Program-made: the position numbers and the translations under genes
Shown here: one piece after another, positions 34,241-42,877 of the stretch
Layout of the letters: each line of letters starts with the position of its first letter
How positions within the stretch are numbered: the first letter of the stretch is position 1
NCBI GenBank assembly: GCA_035517695.1
Contig: DATIYI010000033.1
Span: 1-64,000, forward strand
Length of the DNA: 64,000 nt
Source: DATFVJ01 sp035517695
GTDB taxonomy: Bacteria; Actinomycetota; Actinomycetes; Streptosporangiales; Streptosporangiaceae
Direction: 5' to 3'
Notes under the pieces: generated by a model
Databases searched by the model: none
Told to the model about the DNA's origin: nothing
The model's input: the letters and a program-made list of their open reading frames with translations, nothing else

Positions 34241-35095
34241 TCAGCCGGTCACCGTGTCGGGCAAGCGACTGGGAACCGCACCGCCGTACCTGCGATCGCG
34301 GCTCGCGTAGATCTCGCAAGCATGCCACAGGTGCCGACGATCGAAGTCGGGGAACAGCGTCTCGAGGAACACCAGCTCCGCGTAGGCCGACTGCCAGAGC
34401 AGGAAATTCGATATCCGCTGCTCACCCGACGACCTGACAAAAAGATCGACGTCAGGCAGGCCGGGCTCGTCAAGGTAGCGGGCAAACACCTTCTCGTCGA
34501 TCTTCTCCGGCCGCAGGCGGCCGGCCGCCACGTCCTCAGCGATCGCCGCCGCCGCGTCGGCGATCTCCGCCCGGCCTCCGTAGTTCACGCAGAACTGCAG
34601 GGTCAGGACGTTGTTTCTGGCAGTCAGCCGTTCGGCATCCTCGAGCTCGGAAATGACGCTGCGCCACAACCTGGGGCGCCGTCCGGCCCAGCGCACGCGG
34701 ACCCCCATCTCGTGCAACTGGTCGCGGCGGCGCCTGATGACATCCCTGTTGAACCCCATGAGGAACCGGACCTCCTCCGGCGACCTCCGCCAGTTCTCGG
34801 TGGAGAACGCGTAGGCGGAGAGGTTCGGGATACCAAGCTCGATCGCTCCCATGATGACGTCGAAGAGAGCGAATTCGCCGCGCTTGTGCCCCTCGGTCCT
34901 TGGCAGGCCCCGTTGTTTGGCCCACCGGCCATTGCCGTCCATGACGAGCGCGACGTGGCGTGGCACGAATTCGGCAGGAATGACGGGCGGACGGGTGCCC
35001 GAGGGGTGCGGATCTGGGGGACGGAATTCCTGCCTTGACGGTGGCGGCGACTGGCGGCCAGGGCCTCGACCCGGCTGCCTGGCGTGATCTTTCAC
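34241..35095 (-). CDS. uppS: Isoprenyl (undecaprenyl-type) diphosphate synthase
   Basis: A cis-prenyltransferase making the lipid carrier for peptidoglycan and wall polymers. The 284-residue product has HVALVMDGNGRWAKQRGLPR (the catalytic Asp and first substrate loop), GHKRG, YAFSTENWRRSPEEV, NNVLTLQFCVNYGGRAEI and the diphosphate-binding DLFVRSSGEQRISNFLLWQS. Chain length cannot be told; actinomycetes make decaprenyl or undecaprenyl forms. GTG 35095 overlaps the recO TGA (GTGA), so recO-uppS are translationally coupled; the longer open frame is recO antisense. An N-terminal basic, Pro-rich extension of ~35 residues precedes the catalytic core. A GC palindrome lies just beyond the stop. Confidence 0.93.
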   Translation of the reverse strand: MKDHARQPGRGPGRQSPPPSRQEFRPPDPHPSGTRPPVIPAEFVPRHVALVMDGNGRWAKQRGLPRTEGHKRGEFALFDVIMGAIELGIPNLSAYAFSTENWRRSPEEVRFLMGFNRDVIRRRRDQLHEMGVRVRWAGRRPRLWRSVISELEDAERLTARNNVLTLQFCVNYGGRAEIADAAAAIAEDVAAGRLRPEKIDEKVFARYLDEPGLPDVDLFVRSSGEQRISNFLLWQSAYAELVFLETLFPDFDRRHLWHACEIYASRDRRYGGAVPSRLPDTVTG

Positions 35096-35874
35096 GCACG
35101 CTCCACAAGTCGCAATGAACGAATCGAGTGTTCCAGGTGCCACTGCAGATAAGCAGCCACCAGGCCGCTGCACTCTACCCGGTGCCTGGACTCGCTTGCG
35201 TCGGCGTACACCCAGTCGCCGCGCAGCAGCGCAAGCATCAAACCGACCGTCTGACTGGCAGGCGACGCCGCACCTGGCGGACGGCACGAGCCGCACACCA
35301 GGCCGCCCGCGGCGATGGCGAATGCCCGCGATCCGGCCCGAGCGCCCGTCGCTCTGTCTGCGGCACCGCCCGCGGCGCCGGTTACGCCGGGCGCGCCGCA
35401 GCGGGCGCATTCTTCGAGCGCAGGCGCGTAACCTGCGACCGCGAGCGACCGTAGCAGGTAGGCGTCCAGCACCATCCGCGGGTCGTGCACGACCTCGCCG
35501 AGCGTGCGCAGGCCCCCGACAAGTAGGAGGAACTGCCGCAGCGACGGCTCCTTCTCCATCGGTGTGAGCCGCTCCGCAGTCTCAAGCATCGCGGTGCCAG
35601 CGGTGTAACGCGGATAGTCGGCCGCGAACGGTTCACCGTACGGGCGCACGGTCACCGCCTGGGTGATCACGTCGAGCGAGCGTCCCGCATAGATCTGCAG
35701 ATCCACGTGGGTAAATGGCTCCAGCCTGGCGCCAAACCGTGACGTAGTGCGTCGCACCCCCTTCGCAACCGCACGAACCCGGCCGTTACGCCTGGTGAGC
35801 AGGGTGATGATGCGGTCAGCCTCACCCAGCTTGTGCGTGCGAAGGACGATGCCCTCGTCGCGGTAACTGCTCAC
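35092..35874 (-). CDS. recO: DNA repair protein RecO
   Basis: A recombination mediator that anneals single strands and helps load RecA in the RecFOR pathway. The 260-residue product starts SSYRDEGIVLRTHKLGEADR, the N-terminal OB fold, followed by RRTTSRFGARLEPFTHVDLQ. The C-terminal helical part includes a zinc ribbon: CARCGAPG, then CGSCRP after an Ala-rich stretch. A compact Ala/Gly insertion (around TGAAGGAADRATGARAG) lies between the two cysteine pairs. GTG 35874 gives the conserved N-terminus. The stop overlaps the uppS start, so the two genes are coupled, an arrangement common in actinobacteria. Confidence 0.9.
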   Translation of the reverse strand: MSSYRDEGIVLRTHKLGEADRIITLLTRRNGRVRAVAKGVRRTTSRFGARLEPFTHVDLQIYAGRSLDVITQAVTVRPYGEPFAADYPRYTAGTAMLETAERLTPMEKEPSLRQFLLLVGGLRTLGEVVHDPRMVLDAYLLRSLAVAGYAPALEECARCGAPGVTGAAGGAADRATGARAGSRAFAIAAGGLVCGSCRPPGAASPASQTVGLMLALLRGDWVYADASESRHRVECSGLVAAYLQWHLEHSIRSLRLVERA

Positions 35875-36025
35875 TACGCCATTGTGCCGCGTGCGTTGGG
35901 CAGCAGAGCCGGGTGGCCCCGCCAGGCCGCCGCGGCGCGCTAGCCTTGGGACAGCCGGTAATCCGGCCGGCCCGGGATCTCCCCGCAGACCCACGGACGG
36001 CTCGCGCCGCGGCAGCCGTTAGGTA

Positions 36026-37888
36026 TCAGGACACCGCGGCCCGCGGGCCGTACGCGCGGCGGGCCCGGTTGACCGCGGACAGCACCGCCTTCAGCGACGC
36101 CGTTACCGTGTTGGCATCGATGGCGGCGCCCCACAGCACCACCGGATCCGCGGCGGAATCGGCAGCGCCATCGGCCTTGCCCGCCACCGTGACCTCGCAT
36201 TCGAGGAAGGCTGCGGCCTTAGCATCGCTGCCTGCGGAAAGCGCGTGCTCGCTGTAGTCGAGTACGCGTACGCCGATGCCCGCGCCGGCCAGTGCGTCGC
36301 AAAATGCCGAGATCGGCCCATTGCCCGTGCCTTCGAGTTGACGGGCCTCGCCCGCCAGCCGCACCTCGGCCGCGAGGGCATCCTTGTCGTCCACCGCAGA
36401 CGATGTATGGCAGGCGAGCAGCGCGACGCCGCGGTCCGCGAGGTATTCGGCGGCGAAGATGTCCCACATCTGCGCGGGCGTAACCTCGCCACCCTCTGCG
36501 TCGGTGTGCGCCTGGATCACCCGCGAGAACTCGATCTGCAGCCGCCTCGGCAGCTCGAGCTGATGCTCGGCCTTCATCACGAACGCGACGCCGCCCTTAC
36601 CGGACTGGCTGTTCACCCGGATCACGGCCTCGTACGTGCGGCCCACGTCCTTGGGGTCGATCGGCAGGTAAGGGACTGCCCAGGCGAACTCGCCCATCGG
36701 CACGCCGACGGCTGCTGCCTCCCGGTGCAGCGCGTCGAATCCCTTATTGATCGCATCCTGATGGGAGCCGGAGAACGCGGTGTAGACGAGTTCGCCCGCG
36801 TACGGGTGCCTTGGGTGCACCGGCAGCTGGTTGCAGTACTCGACGGTGCGCCTGATCTCGTCGATGTCGGAGAAGTCGATCATCGGGTCGATGCCCTGAC
36901 TGAACAGGTTCATGCCCAGCGTGACCAGGCAAACGTTCCCGGTCCGCTCACCGTTGCCGAACAGGCAGCCCTCCACCCGGTCCGCCCCCGCCAGGACGGC
37001 GAGCTCGGCGTCGGCCACCGCTGTGCCGCGGTCGTTGTGGGTGTGCACGGAAAGGCACACGTGCTCGCGCCGGGACAGGTTACGGCTCATCCACTCGATC
37101 TGGTCGGCGTACGCGTTCGGGGTGGACCGCTCCACCGTGCACGGCAGGTTGAGGATGATCTCCCTGGCCTCGGCGGGCTGCCAGACGTCCATGACCGCTT
37201 CGCATACCTCGGCCGCGAAATCGAGTTCGGTGTCCACGAAGATCTCGGGCGAGTACTCGAAGCCGAAGTCGCAGCCGCCCAAATATGCCTCGGCGTGCTT
37301 GAGCACAGAGCGGGCACCGTCTGCCGCCAGCGACTTGCACTGCTCGCGGTCGACTCCGAAAACGACCCGGCGGAACAGCGGCGCCGTCGCGTTGTACAAA
37401 TGCACGGTCGCCCGCCGCGCACCGATCAGAGACTGGACGCTTCGCTCGATCAGCTCGTCTCTGGCCTGCGTCAATACCGAGATCTGAACATCATCAGGAA
37501 TGCGCTCGCCCTCGATAAGCTCGCGGACGAAGTCGAAATCGGCCTGGCTGGCCGAGGGGAAGCCGACCTCGATTTCCTGGTAGCCCATCCGGACAAGCAG
37601 GTCGAACATCTTGTGCTTGCGCGCCGGGCTCATCGGGTCGATCAGTGCCTGGTTGCCGTCGCGCAGATCCGTGGACAGCCAGCGCGGCGGCTTTGTGATC
37701 GTCTTCCCTGGCCAGGTCCTGTCCGGGAGGTCGACCGCTTTGAACGGCGCATAGCGATGGCAGGGCATGCCGCTGGAACGGCTTCGGTGGTGTCGTTGGG
37801 TTGCCGCGTCCGGGGCGACGCCGGTCTGCTGGGGGACGGTCTGCCGCGGGGCAGGATTGTGGTGGGCGTGCGATTGCTGCGTACTCAT
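36026..37888 (-). CDS. leuA: 2-isopropylmalate synthase, long actinobacterial type
   Basis: Condenses acetyl-CoA with 2-oxoisovalerate, the first committed step of leucine biosynthesis. The 620-residue protein has the TIM barrel starting LSTDLRDGNQALIDPMSPARK, the metal-binding HTHNDRGTAVADAE and the ENG/GNGERTGN motif (CLFGNGERTGNVCLV). The C-terminal regulatory domain (from about GVALLACHTSSAVDDKDALA) binds leucine for feedback inhibition. The form matches the ~600-640-residue enzymes of actinobacteria. ATG 37888 lacks a strong ribosome binding site; a short frame immediately upstream ends by overlapping this ATG and may couple translation. The first ~40 residues are low in similarity and the start could lie later. 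Confidence 0.93.
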   Translation of the reverse strand: MSTQQSHAHHNPAPRQTVPQQTGVAPDAATQRHHRSRSSGMPCHRYAPFKAVDLPDRTWPGKTITKPPRWLSTDLRDGNQALIDPMSPARKHKMFDLLVRMGYQEIEVGFPSASQADFDFVRELIEGERIPDDVQISVLTQARDELIERSVQSLIGARRATVHLYNATAPLFRRVVFGVDREQCKSLAADGARSVLKHAEAYLGGCDFGFEYSPEIFVDTELDFAAEVCEAVMDVWQPAEAREIILNLPCTVERSTPNAYADQIEWMSRNLSRREHVCLSVHTHNDRGTAVADAELAVLAGADRVEGCLFGNGERTGNVCLVTLGMNLFSQGIDPMIDFSDIDEIRRTVEYCNQLPVHPRHPYAGELVYTAFSGSHQDAINKGFDALHREAAAVGVPMGEFAWAVPYLPIDPKDVGRTYEAVIRVNSQSGKGGVAFVMKAEHQLELPRRLQIEFSRVIQAHTDAEGGEVTPAQMWDIFAAEYLADRGVALLACHTSSAVDDKDALAAEVRLAGEARQLEGTGNGPISAFCDALAGAGIGVRVLDYSEHALSAGSDAKAAAFLECEVTVAGKADGAADSAADPVVLWGAAIDANTVTASLKAVLSAVNRARRAYGPRAAVS

Positions 37889-37932
37889 CGTGAGCTGCTT
37901 TCCCTCGTAATCAGCGGATGGCCAGCGATCAT
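37885..37932 (-). CDS. Possible 15-residue leader peptide upstream of leuA
   Basis: A tiny frame starts at ATG 37932 with GCGGAG eight bases upstream and ends in TGA overlapping the leuA ATG (ATGA). The peptide is MIAGHPLITRESSSR. It has only one Leu, so it is not a classical leucine attenuator peptide, but termination at the leuA start could feed ribosomes into leuA, which has a weak site of its own. Confidence 0.35.
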   Translation of the reverse strand: MIAGHPLITRESSSR

Positions 37933-38147
37933 GCCGAAAACTCCGCGGCGAGGGAACCGGCCGTTATCGGCCCCCGCCGCGGCTGCTAAGAAGGAGCAGC
38001 TCGCGCAGCACAGTTATGACGGTATCAGACTGAACGGCTCCGCTCGCTGTCGCCGGCGATTCGGCGTCACCGGCCAGCCGCGCGTACGGGCCAGCCACGC
38101 GGACGTCGCGGTGTGACGGCGCCGCTCACGGCCGACGGTCGAGCAGG

Positions 38148-38765
38148 TCAGTCGTGTGGCGCTGCCTGCTCGGTCATGGTGACCACGCCCAGCGTCTGAG
38201 CTGGGGTCATGCCAAGGTCCTGGCCGATCGCCTGCGCGGCCCGCCTCTCGGCCGCTGAAAGCGGGCCGTCCGCGACGGCGATCCGCACGACCTGCGCGAA
38301 GAACCACTCCTTGGCCTCGGGTGTAAGCTGCGCGCCAACCTGGGCGAGGGCGCCTGCGTCAAGCCGCACCGGCCGGGCGAGGTCCGCGTCCAGGTTCCCC
38401 GGGCTGTAGCCGCTGCCGCCCGCACCGCGAACTGCCTCGATCGCCTGCTGCCGCGCCATGTGGCTGACGGGGCCGCCCGCCTGGAGCATTGTCACGACGG
38501 CCGTGCGCATGCCCGCTGGCAGCGCGGCCGACATTTGCGCCGCCGTCGGCAACCTGAGCACGTCGGTGTGGAAGCGCGTATGGCAGGCCATGCACTGGAC
38601 GTGCTCACCGGCCTTGTTCAGCGGGATGATGGGCAGGAAGAACACGGTGAAGAAACGCCGGCCAGCCCGCAGCCGGTACTGGCGGTCCCCGCCGCAGCGT
38701 GGGCAATGGAACACGCCCTGGCCGACGGTGCGGAAGAAGACCTTGAGGCCGAAAATGATCAGCAA
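38148..38765 (-). CDS. Zinc-ribbon and TerB-like protein
   Basis: A 205-residue protein with a short hydrophobic N-terminus (LLIIFGLKVFFRT) and a zinc ribbon (FHCPRCGGDRQY ... VQCMACHTRFHTDVL, two CxxC pairs) interrupted by a hydrophobic stretch, FFTVFFLPIIPLNKAG. The C-terminal helical domain (LTPEAKEWFFAQVVRIAVAD, then MTPAQTLGVVTM) resembles the TerB fold. The role is unknown; TerB-like proteins are associated with membrane-linked metal or stress responses. The start is TTG 38765 with GGGGAG upstream. It lies between leuA and era and shares no obvious operon. Confidence 0.65.
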   Translation of the reverse strand: MLIIFGLKVFFRTVGQGVFHCPRCGGDRQYRLRAGRRFFTVFFLPIIPLNKAGEHVQCMACHTRFHTDVLRLPTAAQMSAALPAGMRTAVVTMLQAGGPVSHMARQQAIEAVRGAGGSGYSPGNLDADLARPVRLDAGALAQVGAQLTPEAKEWFFAQVVRIAVADGPLSAAERRAAQAIGQDLGMTPAQTLGVVTMTEQAAPHD

Positions 38766-39041
38766 CGGGCTCTCCCCTTTCCCCGAGACACGGTGAACCG
38801 CGCCATCACATCCTGCCGGATGATTTCAGAGATTCATAGCATTCCCCACATGACGTATGTGCCGTAGAAGCCAGTTATGGGACTATCGAGCCCGGCGACG
38901 CTCCTTGGCCCAGCGACCCTGACGGCGCACGATAGCGGCAACGCCTCATATCCATGCTGGTGAGCGTGATGGGGCCATAGTGTGCGATGGGGAGCTAGCG
39001 CGCGATTATGGTTGCGCGCCAGGTGGAGGAGAATCGGCATC

Positions 39042-39965
39042 GTGAACTCGCCACCCCTGTCCGGAGGGCCTGCGTTCCGTTCCGGTTTCGCCTGCTTCGC
39101 GGGCCGGCCGAATGTGGGCAAGTCAACCCTGATGAACGCGCTCGTGGGCACCAAGGTGGCGATCACGAGCAGCCGCCCGCAGACGACCAGGCGAGCGGTG
39201 CGGGGGATCGTGCACCGACCGGATGCGCAGCTCATCCTCGTGGACACCCCGGGACTTCACAAGCCGCGGACGTTGCTCGGCGAACGGCTGGACAGCCTGG
39301 TCCGCTCCACCCTGACCGAGGTCGACGTGGTCGGCTTCTGCGTGCCCGCCGCGGAGCCCGTGGGCCGTGGGGACAGGTTCCTCGCTCGTGAGCTCGGCGC
39401 CTTGAGCAAGACGCCCGTCGTCGCCATCGTCACCAAGACCGACCAGGCCTCGAGGGACCAGGTTGCCAGCCAGCTCACGGCCGTCGACCGCCTCGGTAGC
39501 TGGGCGGACATCGTCCCCGTGTCCGCCGTCACCGGTGACCAGCTTGATGTCCTCGCCGATGTGCTCGTTTCGCATCTGCCTGAAGGCGTTCCGCTTTACC
39601 CGGCCGGGGAGCTGACGGACGAGCCGGAGCAGCAGCTGGTCGCCGAGCTGATCCGCGAGGCCGCACTTGAGGGAGTCAGGGACGAGCTACCGCATTCGAT
39701 TGCCGTGCTGGTGGAGGAAATGTCGCCGCGGCGCGGCGACAGCGGGCTCATCGACATCCATGCGTTCATGTACGTGGAGCGGCCGAGCCAGAAGGCCATC
39801 GTCATCGGTACCAAGGGCGCCAGGCTCAAGGACGTCGGCAGCCATGCACGCCGGCAAATCGAGGCGCTCCTTGGCAGCAGGGTTTACCTGGACCTCAGGG
39901 TCAAGATCGCAAAGGACTGGCAGCGGGACCCGAAGCAGCTCCGACGATTGGGCTTCCATGACTGA
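39042..39965 (+). CDS. era: GTPase Era
   Basis: An essential GTPase that binds 16S rRNA near its 3' end and assists 30S maturation. G1 is GRPNVGKSTLMNALVG, G2 lies in TSSRPQTTRRAVRGI, G3 is VDTPGLHKPR, and G4 reads TKTDQ in place of the usual NKxD (IVTKTDQAS). The C-terminal KH domain has IGTKGARLKDVGSHARRQIE. At 307 residues it is the normal size. The start is GTG 39042, downstream of a GGTGGAGGAG run. The stop codon is the beginning of a 17-bp tandem repeat array running into the next gene. Era fits functionally with ybeY and phoH a few kilobases away. Confidence 0.93.
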   Translation: MNSPPLSGGPAFRSGFACFAGRPNVGKSTLMNALVGTKVAITSSRPQTTRRAVRGIVHRPDAQLILVDTPGLHKPRTLLGERLDSLVRSTLTEVDVVGFCVPAAEPVGRGDRFLARELGALSKTPVVAIVTKTDQASRDQVASQLTAVDRLGSWADIVPVSAVTGDQLDVLADVLVSHLPEGVPLYPAGELTDEPEQQLVAELIREAALEGVRDELPHSIAVLVEEMSPRRGDSGLIDIHAFMYVERPSQKAIVIGTKGARLKDVGSHARRQIEALLGSRVYLDLRVKIAKDWQRDPKQLRRLGFHD

Positions 39966-39967
39966 GA

Positions 39968-40137
39968 CACTGCCATGGCTGCGGCACTGCCATGGCTGCG
40001 GCACTGCCATAGCTGCGGCACTGCCATGACTGAGACACTGCGATGGCTGTGGCACTGCCATGACTGAGACACTGCGATGGCTGCGACACTGCGATGGCTG
40101 CGACACTGCCATGACTGCGACACTGCCATGACTGAGA
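39968..40137. repeat. 17-bp tandem array between era and the DUF3052 gene
   Basis: Ten head-to-tail units based on CACTGCCATGGCTGCGG, with variants such as CACTGCCATGACTGAGA. The array begins 3 bases after the era stop (CATGACTGAGA already has unit sequence), and its last unit supplies the ATG of the next gene. Each unit contains an ATG or GATG; since 17 is not a multiple of 3, successive units rotate through the reading frames. Confidence 0.95.
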
Positions 40138-40577
40138 CAACTCATAGCCGAGCCGCGGGGTACTCGGGCACGCCGCTCGCCAAAAAGCTCGGGGTGAGAT
40201 CCGGGCACCGGGTACAGCTCAAGCACGCGCCAGCGGGCTGGGTCATTCCAGGGCTCCCGCCGGATGTGGGCGTCGCCCGACGCGCAGCGCCATCGGCCGA
40301 TCCGGCTGACATCACGGTCGTCTTCTGCCGCTCGCGGCGGCAGCTCGAACGTGAGCTGGCCGAGCTAGCAGTGAGCCTCACCGCGAATGGTTCGCTGTGG
40401 ATCGCGTGGCCCCGACGCGCGGTCGGCCACTCATCCGACATCACAGAAAATGGCCTTCGCGAGCTGCTGCTGCCGGTCGGTGTGGTCGATGTCAAGGTAG
40501 CAGCGCTCGATCACGACTGGTCAGGCCTGAAATTCGTCTGGCGCAAGTCCATGCGCAAGCAACCTGGCCCAGCCTAA
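40128..40577 (+). CDS. DUF3052 family protein
   Basis: A 149-residue cytosolic protein of unknown function. The conserved parts are SGTPLAKKLGVRSGHRVQL near the N-terminus, DITVVFCRSRRQLERELAEL in the middle, and the end WSGLKFVWRK, which define DUF3052. Many actinobacteria carry one copy. The ATG at 40128 lies in the final unit of the 17-bp repeat array that follows era; no separate ribosome binding site is obvious, so translation initiation must work from repeat-derived sequence. Frames through the array extend further upstream but have no similarity. Confidence 0.85.
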   Translation: MTETTHSRAAGYSGTPLAKKLGVRSGHRVQLKHAPAGWVIPGLPPDVGVARRAAPSADPADITVVFCRSRRQLERELAELAVSLTANGSLWIAWPRRAVGHSSDITENGLRELLLPVGVVDVKVAALDHDWSGLKFVWRKSMRKQPGPA

Positions 40578-40749
40578 CTCCCGTCGGCCCGGTTACGCGC
40601 TCAGCAGGCGGAACGGCACCTGCTTGCGGTCAGCAGGCCCAGTGATGCGCGACTGCGCGGCAGCGCGGCAAACGGCCGCCGACCGCAATCCAAGATCGAT
40701 CGCCGCTCGGCGCCAAAACTGGCACCCGTTGGGACATCGGTCAAAGGTT

Positions 40750-40790
40750 GCCGGCTGCTCGGTGGCCGGCTGCTCGGTGGCCGGCTGCCT
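40750..40790. repeat. 15-bp tandem repeat downstream of the deaminase-like gene
   Basis: GCCGGCTGCTCGGTG occurs twice in full and once in part, ending at the stop codon of the minus-strand deaminase-like gene. It lies in the 212-base convergent gap after DUF3052. Confidence 0.85.
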
Positions 40791-41125
40791 CAGGCGGTGT
40801 GCGTCGAGCGGATCGTGCCGTCGGGCGCGGCGTTGATCACCACTGCGGCCGGCCCGAGATCACGGACCGCGGCGATGTCACCCGGGTCGGGCGCATCCGC
40901 GTCGCTGACCCAAGCCGCGGCGGCCAGGTTCGTCGCTCCGCTCGATGCCGCCATGGCGACCGCGAGGCGCAGCGCGGAAAGCCGGAGCGAGGGCAGCGAT
41001 ACGGCGGCCGCTGCGTACGTCCGCCCAGTCTCGTCGCGCACCGCCGCGCCCTCTGACGCGGAAACTCGCGCCCGCGTTGACCGCGCCAGCGTAATGATCT
41101 TCACGTCCTCGGGATCGGGATCCAT
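40790..41125 (-). CDS. Cytidine-deaminase-like protein lacking the catalytic motifs
   Basis: A 111-residue protein resembling the small cytidine deaminase fold: DPEDVKIITLARSTRARVSAS, ETGRTYAAAAVSLPSL, then RLAVAMAASSGATNLAAAAW. Active cytidine deaminases need HAE and PCxxC zinc motifs; neither is present, and the relevant place reads SALRLA. Similar motif-less proteins are annotated as deaminases near era in other actinobacteria. The fold may bind a nucleotide without deaminating it, but the role is unknown. ATG 41125 has GAAGGTGACGAG upstream; ATG 41158 is also in frame. Confidence 0.55.
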   Translation of the reverse strand: MDPDPEDVKIITLARSTRARVSASEGAAVRDETGRTYAAAAVSLPSLRLSALRLAVAMAASSGATNLAAAAWVSDADAPDPGDIAAVRDLGPAAVVINAAPDGTIRSTHTA

Positions 41126-41578
41126 CTCGTCACCTTCACTCGGTTGTTGGCTGGCCATCTGGGCCCGCCCGCTCAGTTGGCCGGCCACAAGGACCCGCCC
41201 GGCCGCTCATTCGGCCGGCCACAGGGCCGACCGCTCGTTCGGCCGGCCACCAGGACCCCAGCTCGCTCGTTCGGCCCACCACCAGAAACCCGCCGCTCGT
41301 TCGGCCGACCACCAGGACCCCGTTTGGCTGGCCACCAGCGCTGGTTGCCGGAAAGCGGCGCGCGGCAGCCGTTCGGGAGATGTTCGGAACATGTGCTGGA
41401 GCCGTTCGGTAGATGCAACGACGGTCACCCGCAGCAGTTAAGGCAACGGCCACGTCGATGCCCGCGATCATGCACTCACCCTGCCACTCCCGCCCCCTAG
41501 TTCGCCCGGACATCGGCAGCCCTCGCAGGCGACGGCAGCATCTCACGGCACGATGGTTGCGCCGGTGAGGATGCCACG
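41126..41578. repeat. Gap with degenerate GGCCGGCC-rich repeats
   Basis: The gap between the deaminase-like gene and the CorC-like gene carries degenerate repeats at about 41173-41340. These are blocks such as CGCTCGTTCGGCCGGCCACC spaced 30-40 bases apart, in four or five copies. Long open frames through it on both strands are repeat-driven. 41350-41578 shows no recognised gene. Confidence 0.7.
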
Positions 41579-42877
41579 CTACGCCGAAGGACCGCCTGGC
41601 CGCGCGGCCGTCGCACGTACGCGTTCCACCACTACTGTCGAGATCCGATTGCGCCTGCCCGCCAGGCTCTCCGCAGTGAGGCGCAGGCCAGCCACCTTCG
41701 CCACAGAACCCGCAATGGGTACCCGGCCGAGCGCGTGGGCGAGCAGGCCGCCTACGGTCTCGACATCTTCGGCCTCGATGGTGACGCCGAACAGGTCGGC
41801 AAGCTCGTCTACACCCAGTCGCGCAGTCACCCTAGCCTTGTCTGGAGCCAGCCATTCGACCGCTGGCTGCTCGCGGTCGTATTCGTCGGCGATGTCACCG
41901 ACGAGTTCTTCGAGGATGTCCTCGATGGTAACGAGGCCGGCTGTGCCGCCGTACTCGTCGATGACGATGGCGAGATGGATCTGCCGCGCCTGCATCTCCC
42001 GTAGCAGTTCGTCGATCGGCTTACTCTCGGGCACATACGTTGCCGACCGCATGATCGACTCGACCTTCTCCACCGACTCGCCGTCGCGGTATTCATGGCT
42101 CCGCGCCACGATGTCCTTGATATAGGCAATGCCGACGACATCGTCCTCGTTCTCACCGACAACGGGGATCCTGGAGAAGCCGCTACGCAACGCCAGCGAA
42201 AGCGCCTGGCGGAGAGTCTTGGAGCGTTCGATGAAGACGATGTCCGTGCGCGGAACCATCACCTCGCGCACCAAGGTGTCGCCGAACTCAAAGACGGAAT
42301 GGATCATCTCCCGCTCGCCCGGCTCGATCACCCTGCGCTGCTCGAGCAGGTCGACGAGATCCCGCAGCTCAGCCTCGGACGCGAACGGGCCGCCGCGGAA
42401 CCCTTTGCCAGGGGTGAGCGCGTTGCCGAGGCTGATCAGCAATCTGGTGAGCGGGCCGAGCACCCGGACCACCGGGTACAGGACCGTCGCCGCGCCGAGC
42501 GCCACCCGGTCCGCATGCTGCTGGCCGAGAGTGCGCGGAGTCACGCCGACAGCGATATAACTGACCACGATCATGACCGCCACGGCCGTGCAAAACGCCC
42601 GCGCGCCAGGACCGAAGAGCCGGACGAACGCAGCCGTGACGACGACAACCGCGGACAGTTCGAAACTCACCCGCAAGAGCAGCACGACGTTCAGCGAACG
42701 CGGCGCGTCGGTCAGCATCTCGCGCAGCCGATCAGAACCACGGCGGCCCTGCGTAACAAGTTCCTGTACGCGCACCCTGGACACGCGGGCAAGCGCGGCC
42801 TCGGCGCTCGCGCACAGACCAGCCAGGATCGTCAGCAGGACCGCACCGGACACAAGCCACCCCATGGGCGACATCAC
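41579..42877 (-). CDS. CNNM/CorC-type membrane protein (DUF21-CBS-transporter-associated)
   Basis: A 432-residue protein of the HlyC/CorC family. The N-terminal DUF21 domain has four hydrophobic helices and begins VSGAVLLTILAGLCASAEAAL. A CBS pair follows (REVMVPRTDIVFIERSKTL, then LHLAIVIDEYGGTAGLVTIEDILEE, where the DEYGGTAGLVT signature is diagnostic), with a C-terminal transporter-associated domain (TARLGVDELADLFG). Such proteins are linked to magnesium or cobalt homeostasis; older annotations call them hemolysins. The start is GTG 42877, or ATG 42874, overlapping the ybeY stop, so ybeY and this gene are translationally coupled. The order ybeY-corC-like is conserved widely in actinobacteria. 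Confidence 0.9.
   Translation of the reverse strand: MMSPMGWLVSGAVLLTILAGLCASAEAALARVSRVRVQELVTQGRRGSDRLREMLTDAPRSLNVVLLLRVSFELSAVVVVTAAFVRLFGPGARAFCTAVAVMIVVSYIAVGVTPRTLGQQHADRVALGAATVLYPVVRVLGPLTRLLISLGNALTPGKGFRGGPFASEAELRDLVDLLEQRRVIEPGEREMIHSVFEFGDTLVREVMVPRTDIVFIERSKTLRQALSLALRSGFSRIPVVGENEDDVVGIAYIKDIVARSHEYRDGESVEKVESIMRSATYVPESKPIDELLREMQARQIHLAIVIDEYGGTAGLVTIEDILEELVGDIADEYDREQPAVEWLAPDKARVTARLGVDELADLFGVTIEAEDVETVGGLLAHALGRVPIAGSVAKVAGLRLTAESLAGRRNRISTVVVERVRATAARPGGPSA

Noticed and set aside
36245..38116. 623-codon plus-strand open frame opposite leuA
   Set aside because: The minus strand encodes a complete LeuA with all motifs. The antisense product has no recognisable domain.
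41136..41546. 136-codon minus-strand frame upstream of the CorC-like gene's stop region
   Set aside because: Mostly GGCCGGCC-type repeat translation (GRPNER units). No domain or conserved context.
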